5,698 bases of DNA from Wenzhouxiangellaceae bacterium (GTDB taxonomy: Bacteria > Pseudomonadota > Gammaproteobacteria > Xanthomonadales > Wenzhouxiangellaceae), in assembly GCA_023258355.1 (NCBI GenBank), contig JALQZL010000096.1, positions 1-5,698 on the forward strand. Direction: 5' to 3'. Below the pieces are notes generated by a model. That model was not told the origin of the DNA and made no database searches. It saw nothing but the letters and a program-made list of their open reading frames with translations. Of this stretch, positions 1-5,698 are shown piece after piece. How positions within the stretch are numbered: position 1 is the first letter of the stretch; every line of letters begins with the position of its first letter. The translations under genes were made by a program, and so were the position numbers.

Positions 1-2181
1 ATTGGTTTGCGCGCCAGAGACAAACCCTTCTCTTTGTTTTTCCATCTCCTCTACATTTTTCTTACCCATCGCCCGCCTCAAAATGTCGGCTTGACCTAGG
101 CTGTAGCCAGCCAGATCCTGGGCGATTTGCATGACCTGTTCTTGATATAGGATCACGCCATAGGTTGGCTTGAGAATCGGTTCAGCCAGCGGGTGAGGAT
201 ATTTAACAGGTGCTTGACCATGTTTTCGGTTAATGTATTCATCCACCATTCCAGCATCTAGGGGGCCGGGGCGATACAGGGCAACGGCTGCGACAATATC
301 ATCAAAATGGTCTGGTTTGAGTTTGCGCAGTAGCTCTTTCATGCCAGCAGATTCGAGCTGGAAGACTGCGGTGGTGTGGGCTTTTTGTAGGGTCTCAAAA
401 GAAGCCGTATCATCCAGTGGAATCTGGTCCAAGACGATCGGGTCTTGATCGGACTTGGCCCGTGTTTGATTCACTGCCTTCAATGCCCAATCGATGATGG
501 TGAGGTTTCTCAAACCCAAAAAGTCGAATTTGACCAGCCCCACAGCCTCAACATCATTCTTGTCATACTGCGTTAGGACAGAGCTCCCATCCGGCTCTGT
601 GTAGAGCGGTGTGAAGTTTGTGAGGGCAGAGGGCGCAATCACAAGCCCGCCAGCGTGCTTGCCCGCATTTCGTGCCAAGCCCTCCAGCGATCTGGCGAGG
701 TCAATAATGGCTTTTGTGTCCTCCTCAGCCTCATAGCGTTGCTGAAGCTCGGCCTCCTCATCAAATGCAATCGCCAATGTCATATCGGGACGGGCTGGAA
801 TTAATTTGGCGATAGAGTCAACAAAGCCGTAGTTATAACCAAGAACGCGTCCGCAATCCCTAACGACCGCTTTGGCCGCCATTGTGCCGTAGGTGATGAT
901 CTGTGACACTTGTTTCCGACCATAACGGCCAGCCACGTAGTCGATGACTCGGTCACGCCCTTCGACACAAAAGTCGATATCAAAGTCAGGCATGGAGACG
1001 CGGTCAGGGTTGAGGAATCGCTCAAACAGAAGATCATAGCGAAGGGGATCAAGGTCAGTAATGCCAAGTGACCAACCCACAACAGAGCCAGCACCCGAGC
1101 CTCGCCCTGGTCCCACTGGAACATCATTGGCCCTAGCCCAAGCAATGAAGTCGGCCACGATCAAGAAGTACCCAGCGAATCCCATGGAAACAATGACTTC
1201 TAATTCGTGGTCAAGTCTCGTTTCATAGTCACTCTGTGTGAGATCCTCGCCAAGTCCGTGCCGTGCTAACCGGCTCTCCAATCCCTCACGCGCTTTGAGG
1301 GTGAGGTAATCAGCTTCTGTTCTACCATCTGGCACCGGGAAAGCGGGCAGGGCATACTGCCCTAAGGTCAATTCAAAATTACACCGCTTCGCAATCTCAA
1401 CGCTGTTTTCCAACGCCACTGTGAGGTCTTTGAAAAGATCTGCCATTTCCTCGTGGGTTTTAAAGTACTGTTGATCAACAAAGTCTCTGCTCCGCCGCTT
1501 ATCATCCAGCAATCGGCCTTGGTGGATACAGACTCTGGCTTCATGGGCCAGATAATCTGATTTATCTAAAAATCGCACGTTGTTGGTGGCCACTACTGGC
1601 ACTTGGTGCGCCAAAGCCAAGCGTAAAAGCGAATGCTCAAGCAATGATTCGTCCGAGAGGCCGAGTCTTTCTAGGCTGATGTACAAACGGTCAGACCAAA
1701 TTGCCTGCTGTTCTGTCAGATAGGTACTGGCTTGACTATGCTGACCATCAGCGAGCTTATGACCTAAGGTTGAGTCTCGACCCATCAGCACGATCAGCCC
1801 GTCACTATGCCGAGTTAACCAGGTGGAATGAATGATCGGTTTGCCTTGGGCATTACGGCCGTCAAGATAGCTTTTTGAGATGAGCTGGCACAAGTTGAGA
1901 TAGCCTTGGTGGTTTTGGACCAAGACAGTCATCACGCCATGGTCCTCGCCATACTCATCATCAGCCACCACGATGTCAGCACCACAGATCGGTTTCACGC
2001 CCGCAGCGGTGGCTCGCTTGAAAAACTTGACCAAGCCAAACAGATTGCTCCAGTCCGTGACGGCCACTGCAGGCATGCCATATTGCTTGGCGCGCTCGAC
2101 CAACTCATTGATGCGGACCATCCCATCCTCTAATGAGAATTCTGTATGGAGTCGCAGGTGAATAAATTGGGGATCAGGCAC
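1..2181 (-). CDS. dnaE: DNA polymerase III subunit alpha (DnaE), N-terminal 727 residues; 3' end outside window
   Basis: This is the catalytic subunit of the replicative DNA polymerase, which works with the beta clamp and a separate proofreading subunit. All 727 visible codons are open in one frame. The N-terminus reads PDPQFIHLRLHTEFSLEDG, typical of a DnaE PHP domain (about 1-270). Three PHP metal-ligand positions carry non-ligand or altered residues (Arg10, Trp44, Asp69), as in E. coli-type DnaE, so the PHP domain is probably not an active nuclease. The palm carries GPGRGSGAGS at 357-366 and PDFDIDF at 398-404 with catalytic Asp401 and Asp403. The third aspartate is Asp553 in VKFDFLGLR. 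A YGVILYQEQVMQIAQ motif lies near the left edge, in the fingers. E. coli DnaE has 1160 residues, so about 430 residues are missing here: the rest of the fingers, the clamp-binding part, the OB fold and the tau-binding end. The start is GTG at 2181; the codon immediately upstream is an in-frame TGA, so no earlier start is possible. A weak GAG at 2190-2192 may serve as ribosome binding site. Confidence 0.97.
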   Translation of the reverse strand, partial: MPDPQFIHLRLHTEFSLEDGMVRINELVERAKQYGMPAVAVTDWSNLFGLVKFFKRATAAGVKPICGADIVVADDEYGEDHGVMTVLVQNHQGYLNLCQLISKSYLDGRNAQGKPIIHSTWLTRHSDGLIVLMGRDSTLGHKLADGQHSQASTYLTEQQAIWSDRLYISLERLGLSDESLLEHSLLRLALAHQVPVVATNNVRFLDKSDYLAHEARVCIHQGRLLDDKRRSRDFVDQQYFKTHEEMADLFKDLTVALENSVEIAKRCNFELTLGQYALPAFPVPDGRTEADYLTLKAREGLESRLARHGLGEDLTQSDYETRLDHELEVIVSMGFAGYFLIVADFIAWARANDVPVGPGRGSGAGSVVGWSLGITDLDPLRYDLLFERFLNPDRVSMPDFDIDFCVEGRDRVIDYVAGRYGRKQVSQIITYGTMAAKAVVRDCGRVLGYNYGFVDSIAKLIPARPDMTLAIAFDEEAELQQRYEAEEDTKAIIDLARSLEGLARNAGKHAGGLVIAPSALTNFTPLYTEPDGSSVLTQYDKNDVEAVGLVKFDFLGLRNLTIIDWALKAVNQTRAKSDQDPIVLDQIPLDDTASFETLQKAHTTAVFQLESAGMKELLRKLKPDHFDDIVAAVALYRPGPLDAGMVDEYINRKHGQAPVKYPHPLAEPILKPTYGVILYQEQVMQIAQDLAGYSLGQADILRRAMGKKNVEEMEKQREGFVSGAQTN

Positions 2182-2217
2182 TCAGATGTCTCAATTGTTT
2201 GGTTAGTCTCTGGCGTA

Positions 2218-2245
2218 AGAATATGTTTTAAGCCACTGTATTAAA
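2218..2245 (-). promoter_or_regulatory. Candidate sigma70-type promoter for dnaE
   Basis: An AT-rich tract (about 2221-2259) lies upstream of the dnaE start. Read on the minus strand, TTTAAT at 2240-2245 and TATTCT at 2218-2223 are separated by 16 bases. They match the -35 and -10 consensus at 3 and 4 of 6 positions. Transcription would begin near 2211, giving a leader of about 30 bases before the GTG. The hexamers are weak; the main support is the AT-rich position in an otherwise mixed-composition gap. Confidence 0.25.
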
Positions 2246-2280
2246 TAAAAAATATTCAACATGGCGTTGGCTTTGTGAGG

Positions 2281-2301
2281 CAATGGACCACCCAGCCATT
2301 G
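2281..2301. repeat. Perfect 6-bp inverted repeat in the divergent dnaE/nhaC gap
   Basis: CAATGG (2281-2286) and CCATTG (2296-2301) are exact reverse complements separated by 9 bases. With a two-base bulge the arms extend to GGC and GCC. The repeat lies directly upstream of the nhaC extended -10 element, where an operator could act. It has no U-tract, so it is unlikely to be a terminator. A 6-bp repeat can arise by chance in 151 bp, so the operator role is only a possibility. Confidence 0.25.
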
Positions 2302-2315
2302 TGCCAGAATTTGAA

Positions 2316-2324
2316 TGGTATAAG
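2316..2324 (+). promoter_or_regulatory. Extended -10 promoter immediately upstream of nhaC
   Basis: TGGTATAAG matches the extended -10 consensus TGnTATAAT with one mismatch. No good -35 hexamer sits 16-18 bases upstream, which extended -10 promoters can tolerate. Transcription would start around 2331-2333, at or 1-2 bases before the nhaC ATG (2333). The mRNA would then be leaderless or nearly so, consistent with the lack of a clear Shine-Dalgarno sequence before that ATG. Confidence 0.45.
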
Positions 2325-2332
2325 ATAGCTTC

Positions 2333-3802
2333 ATGACAAATAGCCCCACACCGCATTCAGATAACGCGCGCACCACCCAAACAACCCCTGGCTTGTTGGC
2401 GGCGCTTCTGCCCATATCTTTACTGATCGTCATGTTGGCGACCTCGGTGCTGCTCTTTGGAGACAACTCTTCTTATGGGCCTAATCAGATCGCACTGTTG
2501 ATTGCGGCAGCTTCTGCGGTGCTCGTGGGTCTTTACCATGGACAATCCTGGCATGACTTACAAGAGGGGATTGTTCAAGGAATCTCAGTGGCCTTGGGCG
2601 CTGTTTTGATCATTCTCACGGTCGGCGCGCTGGTCGGGACTTGGCTTCTGGCTGGCATTGTGCCCACCATGATCTACTTCGGATTAGAACTGCTGAATCC
2701 CAGCTGGTTTTATGCCGCCAGTTGCTTGATTTGCGCTATTGTGGCGGTGTCTATCGGCAGTTCTTGGACCACTGCGGCCACGATAGGGGTGGCGTTGATG
2801 GGAATTGCAGCTGGCCTTGAGTTATCTTTGCCGGTCGCTGCTGGCGCGGTGGTCTCCGGGGCTTATTTTGGGGACAAAATGTCGCCACTTTCAGACACCA
2901 CCAATCTGGCCCCCGCGGTGAGTGGCAGTGAGCTCTTTGCCCATATTCGCTATATGTGTTGGGTTTCTCTGCCAGCGTTGGGTTTGGCTCTGGTTGGCTA
3001 TGCGGTGCTCGGCTTTGCCACTGAGGCGAGCTCAACAGGGGATACTTTGATACGCATGCAAGCTGACTTGGATGCGCTCTATAACATCAATATATGGATG
3101 CTCATACCACTGCTATTTTTGTTTGTGTTGGCAGCGATGGGTCAACCCGCCTTACCCAGTATTTTCGCCGGTGCTTTGTTGGGCGCTGTTTGGGCATTGA
3201 TTTTTCAACCCGACAGGGTGGCAGCGATGGCAGGAGAGGCCGAGGGGGTGACGGCAGGCTTGCAAGCTGTTTGGCTGGCATTGAGTGATGGCACGACCGT
3301 GAGCAGTGGCAATCAGGCGCTTGACGATTTGCTGAGTGGGGGTGGGATGTCCTCGATGCTCAATACCGTCTGGTTGGTGATCTGTGCCATGACCTTCGGG
3401 GGTGTCATGGAGCAAGCAGGCCTTCTTCGTCGTGTGCTGCAGGCGCTTCTGAGGCTCATTAAGACCAGTGCTTCATTGATTACCACCACGATCCTGACGG
3501 CCTTCTCTACCAATGTCTTGACGGCCGATCAGTACATATCTTTGGTCTTACCTGGCCGCATGTATAAAGCAGAATTCGCCGATCGCGGATTAGATCCTCG
3601 CGTGTTGTCACGGAGCCTTGAAAATGGCGGCACGATCACCTCGGTGCTCATTCCGTGGAACACTTGTGCCGTGTTTATGTTTGGCGTCTTGGGTGTCAGT
3701 CCGATTGAGTATGCACCTTATGCATTTTTTGCCTTGCTGGTGCCCTTGATTGGTATTGCCTACGCTTACTTGGACTTCAAGATCCTGAGGTTAGCTGACT
3801 AA
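2333..3802 (+). CDS. nhaC: Na+/H+ antiporter, NhaC family
   Basis: This is a 489-residue inner-membrane secondary transporter of the NhaC family (TC 2.A.35), which exchanges internal sodium for external protons. Some relatives, such as Bacillus MleN, couple malate/lactate exchange to sodium and protons. The first 20 residues are polar, followed by about 11-12 hydrophobic segments from residue 21 to about 482. Family-typical motifs are GSSWTTAATIGVALMGI at 142-158, GAYFGDKMSPLSDTTNLAP at 176-194, TADQY at 397-401 with LPGRM shortly after, and LIPWNTC at 439-445. The acidic and polar residues of the second motif (Asp181, Ser184, Asp188, Thr189, Thr190, Asn191) are the best candidates for the ion path. 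Length is normal for the family and the frame is intact. The ATG at 2333 lacks a clear Shine-Dalgarno sequence and sits 8 bases after a TATAAG box. The gene is divergent from dnaE, and its last 26 bases overlap the convergent TraB-family gene. The exact substrate cannot be read from sequence. Confidence 0.93.
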   Translation: MTNSPTPHSDNARTTQTTPGLLAALLPISLLIVMLATSVLLFGDNSSYGPNQIALLIAAASAVLVGLYHGQSWHDLQEGIVQGISVALGAVLIILTVGALVGTWLLAGIVPTMIYFGLELLNPSWFYAASCLICAIVAVSIGSSWTTAATIGVALMGIAAGLELSLPVAAGAVVSGAYFGDKMSPLSDTTNLAPAVSGSELFAHIRYMCWVSLPALGLALVGYAVLGFATEASSTGDTLIRMQADLDALYNINIWMLIPLLFLFVLAAMGQPALPSIFAGALLGAVWALIFQPDRVAAMAGEAEGVTAGLQAVWLALSDGTTVSSGNQALDDLLSGGGMSSMLNTVWLVICAMTFGGVMEQAGLLRRVLQALLRLIKTSASLITTTILTAFSTNVLTADQYISLVLPGRMYKAEFADRGLDPRVLSRSLENGGTITSVLIPWNTCAVFMFGVLGVSPIEYAPYAFFALLVPLIGIAYAYLDFKILRLAD

Positions 3803-5036
3803 ACATCGAAAAACCAGCGATCCAAGTGCCCGCAGCAGAGCCTAAGTTAGAACCAAAAAACACCAAGAAGACGTGACTAATTCTGTTGCGATACCAACCT
3901 TTGAGGGTAGCCACGTCCTCGCGCAAGCCCTCGAAATCAGTCACCCTAGGCTTTCGCAACCAGGCCTCGACCACACCAGTGACCATGCCGGCACCCACCG
4001 TTGGATTCAATGAAGTCAACGGGGCTGCCACCAGCGCTGTGAGTATCGTTAGCGGATGAGCACGTGCTAACAGTGCGCCAAAAGACGACAGACTGCCATT
4101 GACCACCACCCAAGTGGTGACCAAAGCCCAGCCCAGCTCGGGTGACTTTGAGAATCCAAAGACAAACCCCGATATGACGACCACGAGAATGAGCCACGGG
4201 AGCCATGTCAGAAAGGACCGTGATGTTTGGGTGGCTTCTAATTGGGCAATGGTGCGCTCTGGATGGTCATCTTGTTGAGCCAACGCCTTGAGCATACCTG
4301 CCATATGACCGGCACCAATGACGACCAAAACCCGCTTGGGTCCTGTCATTGCCTGCTGCGAAGTCTGTGTCTCCACCTTGAGCTTGGCAGCCATGAAGCA
4401 GTCCCGCTCTGCAATCAGGCTTTCGTAGAGTTCAGGCGTGGCCTCGGCAAACTGAGAGAAGGTTTGGTCGAGTAGATCGCCTTGTTTGAGCTCCTCAATT
4501 TCTTGTTCGGAGATGGATTCACGGGAAAATAATGAAAAAAACAGCCCATTGAGCATGACCCACTTTTTCCACCAGCCCATGTGGGCACTGGCGCGCTTAA
4601 GTGTGATCCCAATTTCTCGGTCGATTAACCACAGAGGGAGCTTACGCTGATTGGCCGCCTCAATTGCCATGCGCATTTCAGCGCCTGGCTCGATGCCCAA
4701 TTGCTCAGCAATGCGACGCTGGTAGGCAGACATGGCCAGTGAGGCCATCATCATGCCGCCCTTTCCCTGGCGGAGAATGTCGAAAAGGTCTAAATTTTGC
4801 CAGGCCTGGGTGTTGGTGATGGCTTCGTGACGAGAGCCGCACAACTCAACAGCCACGGCATCAAACAGGTCAGTGTCAATTAGTCGACCGACCGTGGTGG
4901 CGCTGGTTTGTGAGACGTGTGCTGTGCCCAGAACGTAGTATTCCGTATCATCTCGTGTGAGGATTTCGAATGGCTCATGACCTGCAGCGGAGGTCAGTAC
5001 TGTGCGTGCGTTTTGTTGATTTGAATCGTCAGTCAT
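3777..5036 (-). CDS. traB: TraB-family protein (TraB/GumN-type domain plus C-terminal membrane domain)
   Basis: The product is 419 residues from the chosen start. The family is named after the Enterococcus pheromone-shutdown protein TraB; the role of bacterial chromosomal members is not established, and the fold is related to Tiki/GumN-type putative metalloproteases. The soluble domain (about 24-255) has LGTAHVS at 36-42, AVELCGSRH at 62-70 (Glu64, Arg69), LIAERDCFMAAKL at 207-219 and GAGHMAGM at 241-248; the paired His motifs are the likely active-site or metal-binding positions. Three or four hydrophobic segments fill 274-415, including a conserved stretch with TSLNP, GAG and RKPRV around 341-366. 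Start choice: ATG at 5036 has AAAGG 7 bases upstream and overlaps the preceding methyltransferase frame by only 8 bp. An in-frame ATG at 5072 would add 12 residues but lacks a Shine-Dalgarno sequence. The TGA stop lies inside the 3' end of the convergent nhaC gene. Family assignment is firm; function is unknown. Confidence 0.9.
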   Translation of the reverse strand: MTDDSNQQNARTVLTSAAGHEPFEILTRDDTEYYVLGTAHVSQTSATTVGRLIDTDLFDAVAVELCGSRHEAITNTQAWQNLDLFDILRQGKGGMMMASLAMSAYQRRIAEQLGIEPGAEMRMAIEAANQRKLPLWLIDREIGITLKRASAHMGWWKKWVMLNGLFFSLFSRESISEQEIEELKQGDLLDQTFSQFAEATPELYESLIAERDCFMAAKLKVETQTSQQAMTGPKRVLVVIGAGHMAGMLKALAQQDDHPERTIAQLEATQTSRSFLTWLPWLILVVVISGFVFGFSKSPELGWALVTTWVVVNGSLSSFGALLARAHPLTILTALVAAPLTSLNPTVGAGMVTGVVEAWLRKPRVTDFEGLREDVATLKGWYRNRISHVFLVFFGSNLGSAAGTWIAGFSMFSQLTSGS

Positions 5037-5043
5037 ACTCTGG

Positions 5044-5048
5044 CCTTT
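5044..5048 (-). promoter_or_regulatory. Shine-Dalgarno sequence that decides the traB start
   Basis: Read on the minus strand the bases are AAAGG, 7 bases before the ATG at 5036. The site lies within the last codons of the methyltransferase frame, so ribosomes finishing that frame would pass over it. This favours the 419-residue TraB product over the longer one starting at 5072. Confidence 0.6.
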
Positions 5049-5610
5049 GCGCCACATAAAACCCGTAGCCATAGCTGTGTTTGTATCGATGATAGAGCGC
5101 TATTTCAGCTCGCTCGGCATCGATTATCTCACGCGCTTTTGGATTGGTTGCGTGTCGTTTAAGAAAGTCATCAAATTGGGATTGAAGTGGGCTGTAGTAG
5201 TGATCAATCCACGAGGTCTCAGGCAGGATAAAATGCCCAATCGGTCGATAACCGGCCTCGGCGATCTTGTCGAGATTACCTGAAACGGTGGTGATTTCGG
5301 GGTAGGTCTCGTGCCAATACCTGTCAATGTCATCATCTCGAACATTGGAAAGCCAAGTAATCTCTGAGACCGCCAGATAGCCACCCGGTTTCAAAAAGCG
5401 GCGCCACTCATTGAGGCCTCGGGAAAAGCCTATCGTATAAATCGCTCCCTCAGACCAGATGAGATCAAAGGGCGCCGTATTGAAGGAGAGATCATCAATC
5501 GATGCCTGAGTGGTCTCAATAAGGTGTTCAAGACCTTCTTTGGTCGCCATCGTTTGTAACTTATTAAGAAAGGGTAGTGAGATATCAACAGCGGTCACGT
5601 GTGCATTCAG

Positions 5611-5613
5611 TCA
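5611..5613 (-). other. Premature TGA codon in the methyltransferase frame
   Basis: The minus-strand codons here are CTC GCG CGC TGA CTG AAT, translating as LAR-stop-LN. Related methyltransferases have a sense codon at this place between motif I and the TAVD strand. One base change from a codon such as TTA, CGA, TCA or TGG would create it. No frame change is seen on either side. Confidence 0.8.
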
Positions 5614-5698
5614 GCGCGCGAGTTGCAGCGTGGCTGAACCTGTGCCACAGCCCATATCGACCACTTTCAACGTCTCTGAACGACTGTGGCGGCACATC

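Larger units (their letters stand above)
5029..5698 (-). pseudogene. Class I SAM-dependent methyltransferase interrupted by an in-frame TGA; 5' end outside window
   Basis: The frame encodes a Rossmann-fold methyltransferase using S-adenosylmethionine; the substrate is unknown. From the right edge it reads KVVDMGCGTGSATLQLAR, the glycine-rich SAM-binding motif I, then a TGA at 5611-5613, then LNAHVTAVD, whose Asp is the usual ribose-binding residue. Both sides are in the same frame and the spacing between motif I and that Asp is normal, so a single-base change is the simplest explanation. After the stop, 189 codons remain open from a GTG at 5598. In that numbering the fragment has FDLIWSEGAIYTIGF at 44-58, FLKPGGYLAVSEITWL at 68-83, an AGYRPIGHFILPE segment near 115-127 and a tyrosine-rich end. 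A product starting at 5598 would lack motif I and should not bind SAM normally. The 3' end overlaps traB by 8 bp, suggesting an operon. Alternatives are a base-calling error (the gene would then be intact) or readthrough. I call it a pseudogene with that reservation. Confidence 0.75.

Noticed and set aside
801..1145. 114-residue minus-strand reading frame inside dnaE
   Set aside because: The dnaE frame here carries the catalytic PDFDIDF motif and GPGRGSGAGS, so this out-of-frame ORF is a shadow.
1906..2161. Plus-strand reading frames antisense to the dnaE PHP domain
   Set aside because: They lie opposite strongly conserved DnaE sequence, show no recognisable domain and no ribosome binding site.
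2294..2309. Possible sigma54 promoter on the minus strand (TGGCACAATGGCTGGG)
   Set aside because: The -24 half matches TGGCAC, but the required GC at the -12 element is GG, and the rest of that element matches poorly.
2751..3513. Several minus- and plus-strand frames of 64-94 residues within nhaC
   Set aside because: All overlap the conserved NhaC coding frame. Their compositions (Pro/His/Arg-rich) are typical of antisense shadows of hydrophobic codons.
3787..3802. Possible bidirectional terminator at the nhaC/traB junction
   Set aside because: Only a 4-bp TTAG/CTAA stem with no flanking T-tract could be found.
5047..5384. Plus- and minus-strand frames of 78 and 86 residues within the methyltransferase
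   Set aside because: They are out of frame with clear methyltransferase sequence and have no independent support.
5611..5613. Selenocysteine insertion at the in-frame TGA
   Set aside because: Homologous methyltransferases are not known to use selenocysteine here, the position is not catalytic, and no obvious SECIS-like hairpin follows the codon.

Overview
The window looks like ordinary chromosome from a gammaproteobacterium. The main evidence is the DNA polymerase III alpha subunit: it is an Escherichia-type DnaE with a degenerate PHP domain, and its catalytic aspartates fall at or within two residues of the E. coli positions. The species cannot be named from the sequence. A marine or saline-habitat lineage would fit the NhaC antiporter, but that is inference. 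I found no mobile element, CRISPR array, tRNA, rRNA or phage gene.

Layout. Positions 1-2181 (minus strand) hold the first 727 codons of dnaE; the C-terminal part lies beyond the left edge. Positions 2182-2332 are the only real intergenic gap, a 151-bp divergent control region with an AT-rich tract on the dnaE side, a 6-bp inverted repeat, and an extended -10 promoter almost on top of the nhaC start. Positions 2333-3802 (plus strand) encode a complete 489-residue NhaC-family Na+/H+ antiporter. Positions 3777-5036 (minus strand) encode a TraB-family protein with a soluble N-terminal domain and a membrane C-terminal domain; its 3' end overlaps the 3' end of nhaC by 26 bp. Positions 5029-5698 (minus strand) hold a class I SAM-dependent methyltransferase. 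It runs off the right edge and is broken by an in-frame TGA just after the SAM-binding glycine motif.

How the genes relate. The methyltransferase and traB reading frames overlap by 8 bp on the same strand, so they are probably one transcription unit, with traB translation coupled to the gene before it. dnaE and nhaC are divergently transcribed and share the 151-bp control region. nhaC and traB converge with no visible terminator between them. The functions are not obviously linked: replication, sodium/proton exchange, a membrane protein of unknown bacterial role, and a small-molecule methyltransferase of unknown substrate.

I do not see a new multi-gene system. The observations most worth checking are the premature stop in the methyltransferase, the near-leaderless start of nhaC, the terminator-free convergent overlap, and a 43-codon reading frame upstream of dnaE that faintly resembles the start of LpxD.
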